Positions 1 through 16,716 of a stretch of DNA of 64,000 nucleotides are shown here, in pieces. The position numbers were made by a program, and so were the translations under genes. Numbering within the stretch: position 1 is the first letter of the stretch; the number at the start of each line of letters is the position of its first letter. This DNA comes from Chrysomallon squamiferum (taxonomy: Eukaryota > Mollusca > Gastropoda > Neomphalida > Peltospiridae): NCBI GenBank assembly GCA_012295275.1, contig CM022679.1, positions 14,857,842-14,921,841 on the forward strand, written 5' to 3'. The notes under the pieces were generated by a model, which was not told the origin of the DNA, made no database searches, and was given only the letters and a program-made list of their open reading frames with translations.

Positions 1-1632
<1,632 letters not shown>

Positions 1633-1769
1633 CTAAAAGAAAGTCACAAAATATTTTATTAATATTGTTTTTTGGCTCCACTGTACTTTTCTCTGGAACG
1701 TAATATAATTGTTTTCAAAAACCCAGGAATAAATAAAAATGAAATAAGTAAATAAATAAATATATAAAT

Positions 1770-1770
1770 A

Positions 1771-1832
<62 letters not shown>

Positions 1833-1850
1833 TAATAATGATTATAATAA
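1770..1850. repeat. (AAT)n microsatellite
   Basis: Run of AAT/ATA trinucleotides upstream of copy A, with a few substitutions at the right end. Confidence 0.95.
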
Positions 1851-2179
1851 TAACAATAATCAATGAGAAAAAGAACATTTTTTTTTAAATAAATAAATAA
1901 AGTATTTCTAGTTTGAAACTAAATTATCTAGCACTTCCAGCAGTTCTCCTTTCTCAACCGGCATCAGGTAAACATATCGCCCTTATCAGCCTATGTATAA
2001 GAGCATAGAGAGAGAATCGGGTGTAGTCGATAACTATAGCGAGTAAAGAGACCCGTAAGGTATGAGATATATTTATTAAACAGTTGTTAGTAGGATTTTT
2101 TCTATTTCTTTTTCGTTTTATCATTACAATTTATTATTATTATTATTATTATCATTATTATTATTATTACTATTATTAG

Positions 2180-2841
2180 ACATTAAGATGAAACGGACAA
2201 AAGATTGGTTTAGACATTTAACCTGGTAACAGTAACTTCACAAAAATAAGATATATTAAAACAGCTTACAGTTCCAACTCTCAAATACAAAATCACCAAA
2301 AACTATTCACATACAAAGATTTTCTCATTAACACAATTCGCTGACCTGGAGGCACAATTACACCAAAACAATCAAAACAGAAAAGGATACTCTAAAGTAA
2401 CATTTTATTAAAGTATAATTATTTTATAGAGAGAGAGAGAGACGTAATATATATATATATAAATATATATATATATATTTTATATTATATTAAAGTTTAG
2501 AGAAATTGTGATACTATTATCATCCTACTATTATCATCCTTCTGATTCTTTAGATTACAAAAATTTCATTTCAAGCACAAAGTTATTCAAATACATTAAA
2601 ATCACTGCAGACTGTCTGTACATCCTCTATATTTTTCTTTTCTAAGCTCCACATATATATTGTTTTGTTCTTCAAAAATAAACCTTGTTTTCCGATTATC
2701 TACTTATATTCTTAAAACTGAAATATTCAGTAATGGAAATAAATTCCACTTCTAGCAGTTTCTTAAGAAGTGATCCCAATATAATTGTAATTATTTGTAT
2801 AATTTTTTGTTGTTCCTGTTATAGTTGTATACCTTCAAATG

Positions 2842-2891
<50 letters not shown>

Positions 2892-3023
2892 CATTATAAT
2901 TTTTTATTTTGTTTATTATATTATTATTATCATCACCATCATCATTAACATAATAATTATTATTCTGGTTTACTTCCAAGCAGTTTATTTCAATTTCTAC
3001 TTAGGATTTGTAAATTGTCGAAT
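2180..3023 (-). repeat. Conserved 3' flank of the TPR-TIR genes, copy 1
   Basis: The stretch from about 2186 (start GATGAAACGG) through 2400 and on to the stop of the fragment at 3024 recurs at 8470-9368 and 22240-23230. In each case it lies directly downstream, on the minus strand, of a TIR-like 3' end. Shared landmarks are AACTATTCACATACAAAGAT, the segment around the phrase ACACAATTC, and a TTA or GTT/GTA microsatellite close to the stop. It marks this locus as the end of a duplicated gene unit even though most of that gene is gone. Confidence 0.75.
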
Positions 3024-3266
3024 TTACAAATTGACGTCAGCATTAACAAGAAGTGGAAAAGTTTCCAGCAGCCAGTCCACTGCAGCTTTGTCGTCAGCTT
3101 CGTCTGGTGGAGGTTTTCCTGTTTTGAAACCATTCAGTTCAGTGACTTGGTGAGTCTCTCCTGACTTCAAGCATACAATCATCATCTTCTCCTTCTTAGT
3201 AGCAGTTGCTATCGCCAAATCAATTACCTGTTTCCAGTGTGTGTTTGGAGTGTCGGAGACTTTCGC
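3024..3266 (-). pseudogene. TIR-like 3' fragment of a TPR-TIR gene (copy F)
   Basis: Minus-strand reading gives the last 79 or so residues of the family: SDTPNTHWKQ, VIDLAIATATKK, MMIVCLKSGETH, then DDKAAVDWLLETF and the ending NADVNL-stop. Homology to the intact copy begins abruptly at the codons for S-D-T-P; the sequence 5' of that (AGAGAGGGCGAAAG on the minus strand) is unrelated. No TPR exon or first exon lies between here and the next copy at 9.4 kb. I read it as the surviving 3' end of a deleted gene copy. Confidence 0.8.
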
Positions 3267-3269
3267 CCT

Positions 3270-5989
3270 CTCTATATTAGTGATTTAAAAAATAATTCCC
3301 GTCCATTTAAGAGACGTGGTATTTTCTGAGCTATGCTGAATTTTTATTTAACGCTTTGTGTTATTTTTATTATAATTCTTTCTAGTAATAACTTTTATAT
3401 GTCAAAAGGAAATTGATGTATATTTTTATACAAACTTAAATATTATTTTGTACGAAATTTAGCAATTTAGCGAACGGGACTAAGCAAACTGAAACAACGA
3501 ATTAGTAATTTTCATGGAATTAGAAAAAAATAAGATGAACATTCGTCCAGCGATTTTTTTTTTCTTGTGTATCTAGATACTGAATTAATCAATGCATATA
3601 CAAATGTTATATGAAATACTAAAAAATAAAGCTAACTGTCTATATTTACATAATTTAGCTACGAAATTTCGCGAAACTGATTTAAAAGAAATGAAAGTAC
3701 TCGTGACTAATTTTCGTGGAATTAGAGATGTAGGGCAAATATTCGGTTCAACGAACACATTCAAAAGTACCACGTCTACTGTGCGTAAACGGTTTCCAAG
3801 AAATAACAACAACAACAACAACAATAACAACAGCAAGATCAACAACAACAACAACAACAATAATAATAATAATAACCAGATGAGGATAAGCAGAAGGGTA
3901 ATAATAACTAAAACAAAATAAAATGTTTCGATTCTCATAGTTCACGTCAGTTTCGCTCGCATGAAATAATCCTGACCTACATTTCTACTTTTTAATCTAA
4001 TAACAGTAGGACTCCCAAATATTCTTCATGCTATTGGCTTTGATCAGCCTGTATGAATTAAAACTATCACAACTATGAGCCTATATATAACAATACAGAA
4101 AGAGAAACGAGTGTGTGAAATTAGGACATTGAAATGTGCAAGAAATGTGCCAGAGACTAATAAGATGTATGGGATATTTATAAAGCAGTTTGTAGTGGCA
4201 AAGTTTTCTATTTCTATTTGTATAAATTTGGGTAATCACAGCTGTGTAATGTTTATGCCAGAGAATAATAAATAAAATGGCCTGCATCAAAATTTTAAAT
4301 TAAATTATATACAAATTCAAAAATAATTCAAAAACAAAAGAGAAAAGAAAAAAGAAAGAAAAAAGCAATTATTTCTCCCTTTGTATAATACAAATTTGTA
4401 TAAGGATATCACAATTTTAATGGTTACAAAAATTTCTCATAGATTTACATGTTTCTGAAATAAGGTTGAATGTTCAGTTAATGTGTTAGGTTATTGTTTC
4501 TTGGGTATTTTCATATTACACTTCCTTGTAGGTAGTTATTACGTATAAATCAGCTAACTATTCGTGAATCATCGATATGATTTAATGGAGCAGTAATGAG
4601 TAAACTATTAGTTAAAATCAAAGTATATGAGCGAATAAGAATTTTTAACTTTTTCGGATCAAACCATGAATGTTAGGTAACCGACTACTTTCTACTTTTC
4701 TTTTCATATTCCGCGAATCGGTTCAGTAGAGGAGATAATTATTGTGAAAGGCATTAAAGAAACATTTTCTAATAAGGTAATGTTATGTGTAGGTTTAAAT
4801 ATTACAGAAAATATTCTTATTTTGAAAGCAATATCAAACTGATGTAGGCATGTTTTATGATTATTATTATTAATTTTTGTTTCCTTTCGAGTGTTCTAAC
4901 CTGCAGACAAATAAAACTTAGCTACGTCAATCTTACTGACTGCAAAAAAATCTTTACCGTCTATTTAGCAGATCTTGTCTGTTCTGAGATAACGTAAATT
5001 TGTATTTAATGTCATGCGCTATTTCTTTATAATACTTCTTTCTATTACTAATATCTCTTATATATAAAAAGGCCATTCGTGAACCAGAAAAAAAGAAAAA
5101 AAAATGAAAAAAGAAATCTAGAACGAAAGAAAGAAAGAAAAATCTTTCGACCCTTATACATCCTTTTAATTTTGTTCACACGAAATAAGTTTTAGCATAT
5201 ACATAGCATATATTTATAATTCTTTATCTAATAACACTAGGATTCCCATCATTTCTAAGTCTTATTCACTTTTATCACACTGCATGAGTCAGAACTATGA
5301 CTGCTGTCAGCCGACACAAAAACACACAAACAAAAACGGGTGTGTCAAGTTACGATATTGAAATAAGCAATAAATAGCGAGTAAAGAGACCTGGAACATG
5401 TAAGAAGTATTTATAAAGCAGTTTGTAGTAGAATTTAATTTGCTCTAGAACATAACGAAATTGCATATGTCTAATGTTTGGATCAGAGAAAAATGAAACA
5501 AATGAGATGCGTCTAGATTTTAAATTTTATAATGCAAAAATCAAATAATGAAAAAAAAAAACATCTTTGCCTTACCTTTATCTAAATAGAATTTTTGTTT
5601 GGGCATCCAAATCTTATTCTTTCCAAAAAAAAAAACATTTCTCATAGTTTTATGTGTTCTTATCTTTTCTGTGCTAAGCTGAATTTTTAGTTAATTTGCT
5701 GTGTTGTTTGCTTCTTGTGTATTTGTATATTACACTTTCATGGAGTTATAATTTTTATATCAGTCAACTATTCGTGAATCACAGATATGATTTAATGGAC
5801 AAGTAATGAGTAAACTATTAGTTAATTTATTTATTTTCTTTTGCCATTGTTCTAACGTTAAAAAAATAAAATAAAACAAGTTTCCCGCCAATTTACGAGA
5901 TCTTGTCTCAAAGTTTACGTTCCTTCAGCTGGATGAATGAACATATTTTAAAATCCGATATGCTAATCAGAGCGGTAGAGTTCTTGTTT
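3270..5989. other. Spacer of diverged repeat blocks, no gene seen
   Basis: No convincing coding region. The stretch contains diverged copies of blocks found throughout 2-27 kb. One block (about 3440-3770) has the landmarks GTGATTAAACAAA-like, AATTTTCGTGGAA and GTTCAGCGAA. Another (about 4004-4210) has AGCCTATATATAACAATACAG and ATATTTATAAAGCAGTTTG. A third, 5226-5440, is close to identical to 14032-14240. An (ACA)n/(AAT)n microsatellite lies at 3804-3880. Confidence 0.7.
5226..5440. repeat. Spacer repeat core, copy near-identical to 14032-14240
   Basis: Both copies share the string CTAGGATTCCCATCATTTCT, then a segment around GACTGCTGTCAGCCG, then ATAGCGAGTAAAG and GAAGTATTTATAAAGCAG with only scattered changes. 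More diverged relatives are at about 1940-2100, 4004-4210, 15830-16040, 17500-17720, 20720-20840 and 26930-27130. Confidence 0.8.
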
Positions 5990-6897
5990 CAGAGAGTAAT
6001 TATCGAACTGACCTGCGTCTAGATTATATATGTAAAACAAAAAAATAAAAAAATAAATAATAATTATATTAATAATAAAAAGGTTTTTCCCTCAGGTTTC
6101 AGAAAATCGTGATTTTCATTAGGCTATCAAAATCCTGTTTCTTTCAGTAAACCTTCGCATCGATCTATGTCATGTTCTCCTTTCTGAAATTTGACTTACT
6201 ATATTGTGTTATTTGCTTCTTTTTATTTATATATTACTATTTATGGTACAAATAACTTTGTAGATAATTCATAATTGATACTTTATATTTTAATGCACAA
6301 GTAATGAATAAAATATTACTTAAATATCCAGTATCTGATCGTAATAACAAAACTTAAATCAAACTTACACGTTCTCGTAGGGTGTTCCTTACTCTGAAAC
6401 GAACAGTCAAACACTGTGATAGCTTTACCTTTTCAGTTATATATATGTGAACGCTATGTAAGGGAGGTCACCTAATAACGCAATGTAATAACCTTGTTGC
6501 GTGACAAAACTATAAACACATTCATGACCACACAGCTTTACTGTATCTATGTGCTTTGTACGTTATCAAGCTCAGAGATCTTCCATATTATTACTTTCTT
6601 TTTGTGTATTTGTAAATTACACTTCATGACCTTCTTGTGTGACAACAGTATAAACACATTCATGACTATAACCGGTTATTATGTACACATGCCCGCCAGG
6701 ACAGTCTGTTTTAGTTTAAAATAACTAATACAGTGAAATACTGAGTTCTAATGACAGAAGTAAATATATTTAATATATTTTATATTTTGAAATATTTATC
6801 TGCAAAACGATATCAGTTTGACAAGGAAGCCTTAGTAATTTTCTTCTTCTTCTTCTTCTTTATTTTATAGTTATTATTCTCATTATTGTTATTATTA

Positions 6898-6931
<34 letters not shown>

Positions 6932-6954
6932 CATCAAAATCATTATCATCATCA

Positions 6955-7018
<64 letters not shown>

Positions 7019-8362
7019 CAACTATTATATTACTACTATTATCATTCAGTTACAGCTTCAAAGAAAATTTCTAACTTCTCTTAACAAACTTTACGATCCA
7101 GATTCGTAAGTTTCTTTTATTGAGGCAAAGAGCATTTTTGATCTGTTGTTTCGTTTACCTCTTTTATAATAGTTCGTATCAATACATTAATTTTCGTGCA
7201 GTTAGAAATAGAAAAACATAAACTTTGAGTATTGTGTATATCTGAATAAACTGTTAGAATTTTTCTTACTCAGGCCAAACTAAACGTCTACCCGTCTCTG
7301 TGTATGAAGTTGTTTCGTTATCCGGATTCGCTTCAAGGGCGGATAATGGGTGGTTGTCAGTTGCTCGGAAGGTTTTCGCGGCTAACAACAACAACAACAA
7401 CAACAACAATAATAATAAGAATAAGAATAATAAAGCGAGTGTATTGAATGCTTTCTGAAATGGTAATGCTGTTATATGCAAGAATAAAAACACACTAATC
7501 ACCGGATGTCCTTATTATGTATTATCATTATTAATTAGATGTATTATATGTCTAATGATGAATGAGTTATTTAAATGAAGGCAGGCTGTTTCTTGGTTTT
7601 TAATAGAACGTGGGAGGTAATATCGACAGTTTGCTACTTTCGGCTTCCAGAGATCATTTCCATCAAAATTATAAGTATCATAATTTTTCTTTCTTCTTTG
7701 CGGATACATTATGAATACCATGCCCATTCTTAAAATATATTTTCTAGTCATCTCCGTATATTTCATTTCACGTCAAACATGGCTTCCAAGACTTGTTTAG
7801 GTCCGGGTAATTCTACAAGTTGAACTGACTCCCTCAGAAACGTAAACAAAAATCAGTCTTATCCACATTGAAGTATGTACGTATAATATACATCTATATT
7901 TATTTGCCACTATTTTTCAGGCGGATTTGACATTGTAAGTATTTTTATTTAGGAATTCCAACACGCTAGTAAAGAACTTCTAAATTTATTCTTATTTTAT
8001 CTGTCTTTACTTATGTAACATCATCAAGTCTTTCTTCTATTGTTTTCACTTAGGCCGACCAGTCTTGTCGTTTTCGAATTATTTTTATTATCGACGCGTC
8101 GAATTTACCTGAAAACAGAACAGACTGCTGCATTATGTTAGTCACGTGATCTCTCAGTGTTAAGTAGTTTACCACGAAACCATTATTCTCACCTGACAGA
8201 ACTAGTTGCTTTGATATCGATATATAACTATTCATGTCACACCGTATTTCTTTTAATATTAAGAGTTAACGATTGCAATTGTGTAAACGTACATGTTACA
8301 CTAAAGACAGGTAGCAATCTTCAGTATTAACCTTGGACAAACTATTTCTTAGCTAAATGCAA
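5990..8362. repeat. Segmental duplication, left copy (partner 17765-19635)
   Basis: Long near-identical stretches are shared with 17765-19635: around 6450-6830, the (TTA)n tract at about 6885-7018, the segment with GGCGGATAATGGGTGGTTGT at 7340-7360, and 7950-8350. The left copy lacks about 80 bp present at 18160-18230 and has an extra 430 bp (about 7510-7940). Small open frames here are duplicated by the event and show no family resemblance. Confidence 0.85.
6885..7018. repeat. (TTA)n microsatellite with (TCA) interruptions
   Basis: Trinucleotide tract inside the segmental duplication; the partner tract is at about 18658-18750. Confidence 0.95.
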
Positions 8363-8469
8363 AAAGATATTTCAAAAGGTACTGTATTTATTCAAGTTAA
8401 TACCGTCATTAGTTGAATTAATTGGATACGTTTTATTACAACAGTGACTACATCGTTACATCCAACAAG

Positions 8470-9368
8470 GACATTAAGATGGAAAAGGTCTAAAGGTTAG
8501 TGTACATATTTCAACTCATAATAGTAACTTCAGACAAAGCTCTTGAAATAAAAATAGCATGAATTAAATCTGTTTACAGTCCCAGCTATATATTATCAAA
8601 ATATAAAACACATACAAATACAAAGATTTTATCATTGACACAATTCACTGACTTGGCGGTAAAATTACACACAAAAGAACAAAAAGCATGAATAGATACT
8701 CTAAAGCAGCATTTTATTCCAAGCATAATTACTTTGTATATAGATAGATATGGATACACAAAGACATAATATATATCTTATAGTAACAGAGACGCCATCA
8801 TATCATGTTTTTGAAAATTTAGATAACACAAATAGTTTTCTTCTTAAAAAATAACCTTATTCTCCGAATATCTATTTATATTTTTAAAATTGAAAAATTC
8901 AGTAATGGAAAACATTTCTAGTCCAAACATATTGACCTTCTGACGCATTAGATAATACAAATTTCATTTCAGGCAGAAAGTTATTGAAAAATGAATTAAA
9001 ATAACAGCAGACTGTCTGTACAACCTATGTACGTGGATTTCATTTTTAATGTGTCCATCTGTAACATCTGCTTTTCTTCTGAGAGAAGATACTTATTTTC
9101 TGACTTTCTCCTTATATTCTCAAATCAACAATTCCTCCAGTCCAAACATTTTGTAGTAGGATTCTAATATAGATATATTTATTAGTATAAGTGTTATTGT
9201 TGTTGTCGTTGTTTTGTGTTTTTTTTTCATATTAGTAGTAGTAGTAGTAGTAGTAGTAGTAGGAGTAGTAGCAGCAACACCAGCACTAGCAATAGCATCA
9301 ACGTTTACAAGTAGAACAATCCATGCAGTTCATTCCAAATTCCTGTTACGATTTGTAAACTGTCAAAT
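8470..9368 (-). repeat. Conserved 3' flank of the TPR-TIR genes, copy 2 (behind gene B)
   Basis: Matches 2180-3023 and 22240-23230. It has ACATACAAAGATTTT near 8615, an (AGT)n tract at 9233-9275, and on the minus strand an AATAAA at about 9177-9182 that could serve as a poly(A) signal for copy B. Confidence 0.75.
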
Positions 9369-11512
9369 TTATAAATTGACGTCAGCATTAACAAGAAGTG
9401 GAAAAGTTTCCAGCAGCCAGACCACTGCACTTTTGTCGTCTGCATCGTCTGGTGGAGTTTTTCCTGTTTTGAAATTATTCAGTTCAGTGACACGGTGAGT
9501 CTCTCCTGATTTCAAGCATACAACCATCATCTTTTCACTTTTGGAAGCAGTTGCTATTGCCAAATCGATTATTTGTTTCCAATGTGTGTTTGGCGTATCG
9601 GAATTAACAACAACAACAATGCATCGAATACGAGGCATTAATTATTTATAAGAAAACACTTCATCCACTGAATTAAACGCAAGCTCATCATTTCTCGTGA
9701 CTTCAAGACCTGCATAGTTTTCCAGAATTTCCTGAATCTTCGTTGAAACCTCAGATGTTCCCCAGTCGTCTTTGTCATGGAGTATCATGACATCAGCACC
9801 ATTTATTTCATCTTCTTTCTTCCTTTTGTAATAGAATGTAAAAATCCTTCTGAAACAAGACCAAGCTCTACCCGGTGACTCGCCTCTTGATAAAATCTGC
9901 TGTGTTGTTTTCAGGTGAACTCTATTGACGAGAGAAGAAGGAACGTCATCAGCTTGATGCGTACCCATCAGCAGACTTACACACAGTCTGGCATTTTCGT
10001 ACTCTTGTCGGTTAAGATATTCCTCTGTAATTCCAATCCAGTCTTGTGGTCCCAGATTTCGCGTTTGAATCTTCTCATAAATTGGAAGAGAAGGGGCGAA
10101 TTCACTGATCATAGAATAAACATCTTTAACTTGCCACGGTATTTCTACTCCACGTGGACCATTCGTTTGGTTCAGCAAATCAGTTACCGTTCTGAAATGA
10201 GTGTGATATTTGTACAGCACTTCTAACGCAGAAGCTTCTACAGCAAGAGTTTTGTAGTTTATCATTTTTTCTTTCTTCAGCCGAGCCTGTTCCTCTGAAG
10301 AAAGTCTCCAATTTTCACTTTTTTCAAAATAGATAAAACTCATATTTTTCAATGCGCTAATTTCTGGGAATGGATCGATATAAGAGTCGGCTGTTTCTGT
10401 TACAATTTTGAAGTGCTGTTCAGCATCTTCGTAGCATTTTTTACTCATGTAAGCTAAAGCCAAGTCATACTCTGCAGGATAATTGTCTGTTATTTCAACC
10501 GCCTCCTTTAGACAGCGAATAGCACGATCTAATGTTTCCGGGTTATTTTGTTTTCTCGCTTTTTTCCGCAGAACCTTTCCCAGCTGATGAAGAGCTTTCG
10601 TTGCTCGCGTACGACTAACTGACTGTTGTAACATTGTCTCAGCCTCATCCAGTCGCTGTGTGTTTTGAAAATGGTTAGCGCACCTTACAAGTATAAAATC
10701 GTCGTCTTTGCCTAACTCAAGAGCTTTCTGGAAATATTCCTCACGCGAAAGCAGTCCAGTTTGTTGTTGCACCTCTTCTACCAGCTTTTCATCTTCGAAT
10801 GGTGTCCATCTTAATTCAAGCAGTTTTGCTAAATCCCCGAGCTCGGCAAACGCCATGGCATTCAGTGGTTCTGGTCCCTTTCTGCTGACTTCTTGTAGCA
10901 GTTTACAGCATCTAACAGCGTATTCAACAACATCGACACCAGACTGAATTGAATAGCTCTGAAAGGACAGAGATCGTCTAAGTGTTAGACCCTCTCGATA
11001 TTTCCACTCGAATTCTTCTGGACATTTCTTATTTACTTTTCTGTACAGCTCCAGAGCCTTCGGATAAGAAGCTGGTGATAGTCGAGTGTAGCAATAAGCA
11101 AGTTCAGCTTCAGCTACAGTATGCATTCTGTCCAGGTCTCCCTCCAAGTCTTCCAATTCCTCTAATTCTGATTCAGCAGAACGTTTATCCTGTTTTAGCA
11201 GAAATCGCACACGATTTGCACGAGCTACAATGTTAGTAGGGTCACGATCACAGACTTTTAAATTTATCTCGATTGCCTTCTCTCGATCTCCTAGCAAAAA
11301 AAGCAAGAACGAAGTAAAATTGTCGTGACGATTTGTGTGTGTCTTTTCACTTGGTTGATTTCCCACTGAAGTAGGCATGTCTTCTTCCCGTTGTTCTAAC
11401 TTTCTAAGCAGTTCTTCTCTGCGCTGTTTTGTGTAGAACATGAGATCTGTCAGATGAAAGGAGTGAGGAAATGATTGTAATCTCTTTTCGAAGGCGATAT
11501 CTTCATCCGTAC
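9369..11512 (-). pseudogene. TTC22-like TPR-TIR gene, copy B, interrupted by one in-frame stop
   Basis: Large exon from 11512 (acceptor T-run plus CAG) with 622 open codons, beginning G-T-D-E-D-I-A-F-E in the family frame. It carries the FHLTDLM motif and the whole TPR array (PKALELYRKVN, EEYFQKALELGK, QRLDEAETMLQQS, EDAEQHFKIV), then the start of the TIR-like domain (GADVMILHDKDDWG). The frame then hits TAA at 9642-9644, where the intact copy has an Arg codon. The same frame resumes at once (LMPRIRCIVVVVNSD) and runs to the normal ending NADVNL-stop at 9369, so only one codon breaks it. Its own first coding exon is absent: upstream lies the truncated copy C. The internal Met at 11441 could serve as a start. 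It could be an early pseudogene, a truncated but expressed protein, or a single-base assembly error. Confidence 0.72.
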
Positions 11513-11654
11513 CTGAAAAAAAAAAAAAAAAAAAAAAATAAGTGATCTGAATTTTCTGAAGTAAAAGTCTTTTCTAAAATTATAATTTCGATTTTCCTTT
11601 ATTTTTTTTTTATTAAACTGACGATGAGCAATGATAATATGTTGTTTTTACCGA

Positions 11655-13305
<1,651 letters not shown>

Positions 13306-13457
13306 TATCCTGAAAGAAATTTATACAATAGTTTATTAATTTCTTTTTTCTATTGTAATGAAGACCATAAATTTATGTGTATGTTTAGATCACAGAATAA
13401 TCAAATAAATTTCAAGCGGCTCGATTTTAAAATTAATGAAGAAGAATAAACTAATTA

Positions 13458-13458
<1 letters not shown>

Positions 13459-13524
<66 letters not shown>
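13459..13524. repeat. (AAT)n microsatellite
   Basis: Trinucleotide run upstream of copy C, followed by an A/G-rich (GAAA)n-like stretch to about 13580. Confidence 0.96.
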
Positions 13525-13525
<1 letters not shown>

Positions 13526-13589
13526 TAGAAAGAAAAAGAAAGAAAGAAAGAAAAACTAAAAAAGAAAGAGAAAGTAAAGTTTGCTCACT

Positions 13590-15134
13590 CTTAAGTACTA
13601 ACTTTATTACCAAAATCTTACTTCTTCCAAGAAAGGTTTACCTTGGATTTAGGAGTAGTTTCCTCCTTGTGTATTTGTATATTACTATTTGTTCTAGCTA
13701 TATCATTTACATAATCAGTAAACTATTCGTGAATTATAGTTATGATTTTAATGGACAAAAAGGCGGATAATCTGAATAACAAAGTCTTAAATCAAACTGA
13801 CTGTTTCTTGCTAAAGGTTTTTTACTCTCAAAGGATCTGTGAGTATTATAGAAATTAATACCTTTTATTTTCCGTTTTAAATTCCGAAAATCGGTTCAAT
13901 GGGAGGAGATAATTTTTGTAAAAGATAGAGAGAAAATAAGAAAAAAGTTTCGACCCTTATAGCTCCTTTTAACTTCGTTCACACCAAATAAATCCTAACA
14001 TATACATAGCATATATTTATATTTCTTTATCTAATAAAACTAGGATTCCCATCATTTCTAAGTCTTATTCACTTTTATCACACAGCATAAGTCAGATATA
14101 TGACTGCTGTCAGCCGGTACATAAAAATACACAAACAAAAAGGCGTGTGTCAAGTTACGTTAGTGAAATAAGCAATAAATAGCGAGTAAAGAAACCTGGA
14201 ACATGTAAGAAGTATTTATAAAGCAGTTTGTAGTAGAATTTACTGTGCTCTATAACATAACGAAATTGCATATGTCTAATGTTTCGATCAGAGAACAATG
14301 AAACAAATGGCATTCGACTAGATTTTAAATTTAATATTGCAAAAATAAGATAATGAAAAGAAACACAATCTTTGCCTTACCTTTATCTAATTATCAATTT
14401 TTGTTAGGGCATTCAAATTTTATTCTTTTCAAAAAACATTTCCCATCGATTTATGTGTTGTTATTGTTTCTGTGCTAAGCTCAATTTTCAGTTACCTGTT
14501 GTGTTATTTGCTTCTTGCGTATTTGTACTTCCTTGTAGTTATAACTTGTATATCAGTCAACTGTTTGTGAATCATAGATGTGATTTAATGCACAGGTAAT
14601 GAGTAAACTATTAGCTAAATTTAAAGTATAAGATCGGATTAACAAATCTTAAATCAAACTTGCACGTTCTCGCTGGTTCTTCCTTACTCTCAGATGAACA
14701 GTCAAAAACTAGGATAGCTTTACCTTTTCACTTTTATATATATCAGGTGTCTACTTTACTTATTGAAACTGCAAAAATAGGTAAAATAAAACTAGTTAAA
14801 CTATACAAACGAAGTTACCTGACAAGGTAATATAATAGCCTTGTTGCGTGACAACAATATAAACACATTCTTGATCACAAAGCTTTAATGTATCTATTGG
14901 TTTCATACGTTATCCAACCCAGAGATATTCCATTTTACTATTTTCTTCTTGTGTATTCATGTATTACACTTCATGACCTTCTTACGTGAAAACAGTGTAA
15001 ACACATTCATGACTATAACCGGTTATTATATACACATCCCCGCCAGAACATAATCCATTTTATTTTAAAATAGCTAATACAATGAAATACTGAGCCTTCA
15101 TAATTTTCTTCTTTTTCTTCTTCTTCTTCTTCTT

Positions 15135-15165
<31 letters not shown>

Positions 15166-15241
15166 TTATTATTATTATTATTATCATCATTATTATCATT
15201 ATTATTATTATTACTACTATTACTATTACTACTACTACTAC

Positions 15242-15287
<46 letters not shown>

Positions 15288-16685
15288 TTTTACTATTTTT
15301 ATTATCTATTTTTCTGTAGCAGGTTTGTAACCTGCAGAAAATAAAACTAAATAAAATGTGTTAATAAAATATATTTTTTAATCCTAACATGAACAGTAAA
15401 TTCCACTAAATTTTGTTATTTAGTAAACGTGATTAAACAAACTGAAACTACGCATTAGTAATTTTCCTCGAAATAGAAGTGCATTAGTTCAGCGAACCTA
15501 TTGGTTTTTTGTAATGAGGTGCTAGATTAATGAACATATTTAGCAATGTGATATGAAACAACTATTTTAAAGCTAACTTTATATATCTAGTTTCTATGCA
15601 ATTTAGCTATTCATTTTCGCGAACGTTATTAAACAAAGTCAGAGCACACGTGACTAATTTTCGTGGAAGTAGAAAAATAAGCTAACTATTCGGATGAATG
15701 AGCACGTTTGTAAACACCATGGCTCTTCTTAGTGAACTCGTTGTGTATCTAAAGAAAAAAGGTTTCCCTCGCCTGAACTAAAGCTAACCAACAAACAACT
15801 CATATTTGTTTTTTGTTTTTTTGTTTGACTCACAGCAGTTCTAACTGTTATTCACTTTCATCACACAACATGAATTAAAAACACTACGGCTGTCAGCCGA
15901 TATATATATATAACAATACAGAAACAGAAACGAGTTTACGAAATTAGTTCACTGAAATGTACAAGAAATACAGTGAGTAAAAACAATCGGGAGATGCAAC
16001 ACATTTTTATAAAGCTGATTGCAGTAGAATTCATCTTGTCCTGTAAATTACACCTGTCAAAAAAGTAAGACAACAGACAACAGTGAACCTAAAGACGAGT
16101 GTTGATTTTAAATTTAATAAGTACAAAAAAATCATTAAAAAAAAAATCTTCACCTTACTATTATTTAAATACTCAGTTTCATTAAGGCATAAAGATCTTC
16201 TGGTTTCAAAATGCTTCCCATCGATTTACCTGTTCTTACCTTTTTTGTGCTAAGCAGAATTTCCAGTTAATATCTCGTGTTATTTCGTTCTTGGATATTT
16301 GTATATTATACTTCCTTGTAATTATAACTTATATACATTAACTAATCGTGAATCACAATTAACATTTAATACACAAGTAATGAATAACCTATTAGCTAAA
16401 GATAAATTTCAAGATCGTAAAAGAATTATTAAATCAAACTGACAGGTTTTCTCTGGACGTTACTTACTCCCAAACTAACCGTCAGTGTTATATAAATCAC
16501 TGCTGTCTACTTTCCCCTTTGAATTCCATGAATCCGTTCAGAAAGATGATATGACTGTTGTAAAAAACTATTTTAAAAATGTTTCCTAATACTGTATTAT
16601 TCCGTTTGAGTTTAAATACTAAAGAAAATATTATTTGGAATGCCAGAGAAAATTGGATATGACATTATTATTGTTATAGTTACTA

Positions 16686-16716
<31 letters not shown>

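Noticed and set aside
6494-6724. Pair of similar open frames at 6494-6724 and 18274-18495
   Set aside because: Similarity is due to the segmental duplication; sequence is hydrophobic AT-rich filler with no domain or supporting splice sites.
7266-7502. Minus-strand open frame shared with 18986-19195, containing a proline/serine-rich ATDNHPLSALEAN segment
   Set aside because: Duplicated with the spacer; the rest is a microsatellite Leu run. Too little for a gene call, though a small exon cannot be excluded.
9915-10226. Plus-strand frames across the TPR exons (also at 0.3-1.1, 10.7-11.2, 12.1-12.9, 24.4-25.2 kb)
   Set aside because: Shadow frames of the minus-strand TPR genes, which carry the family motifs and splice sites.
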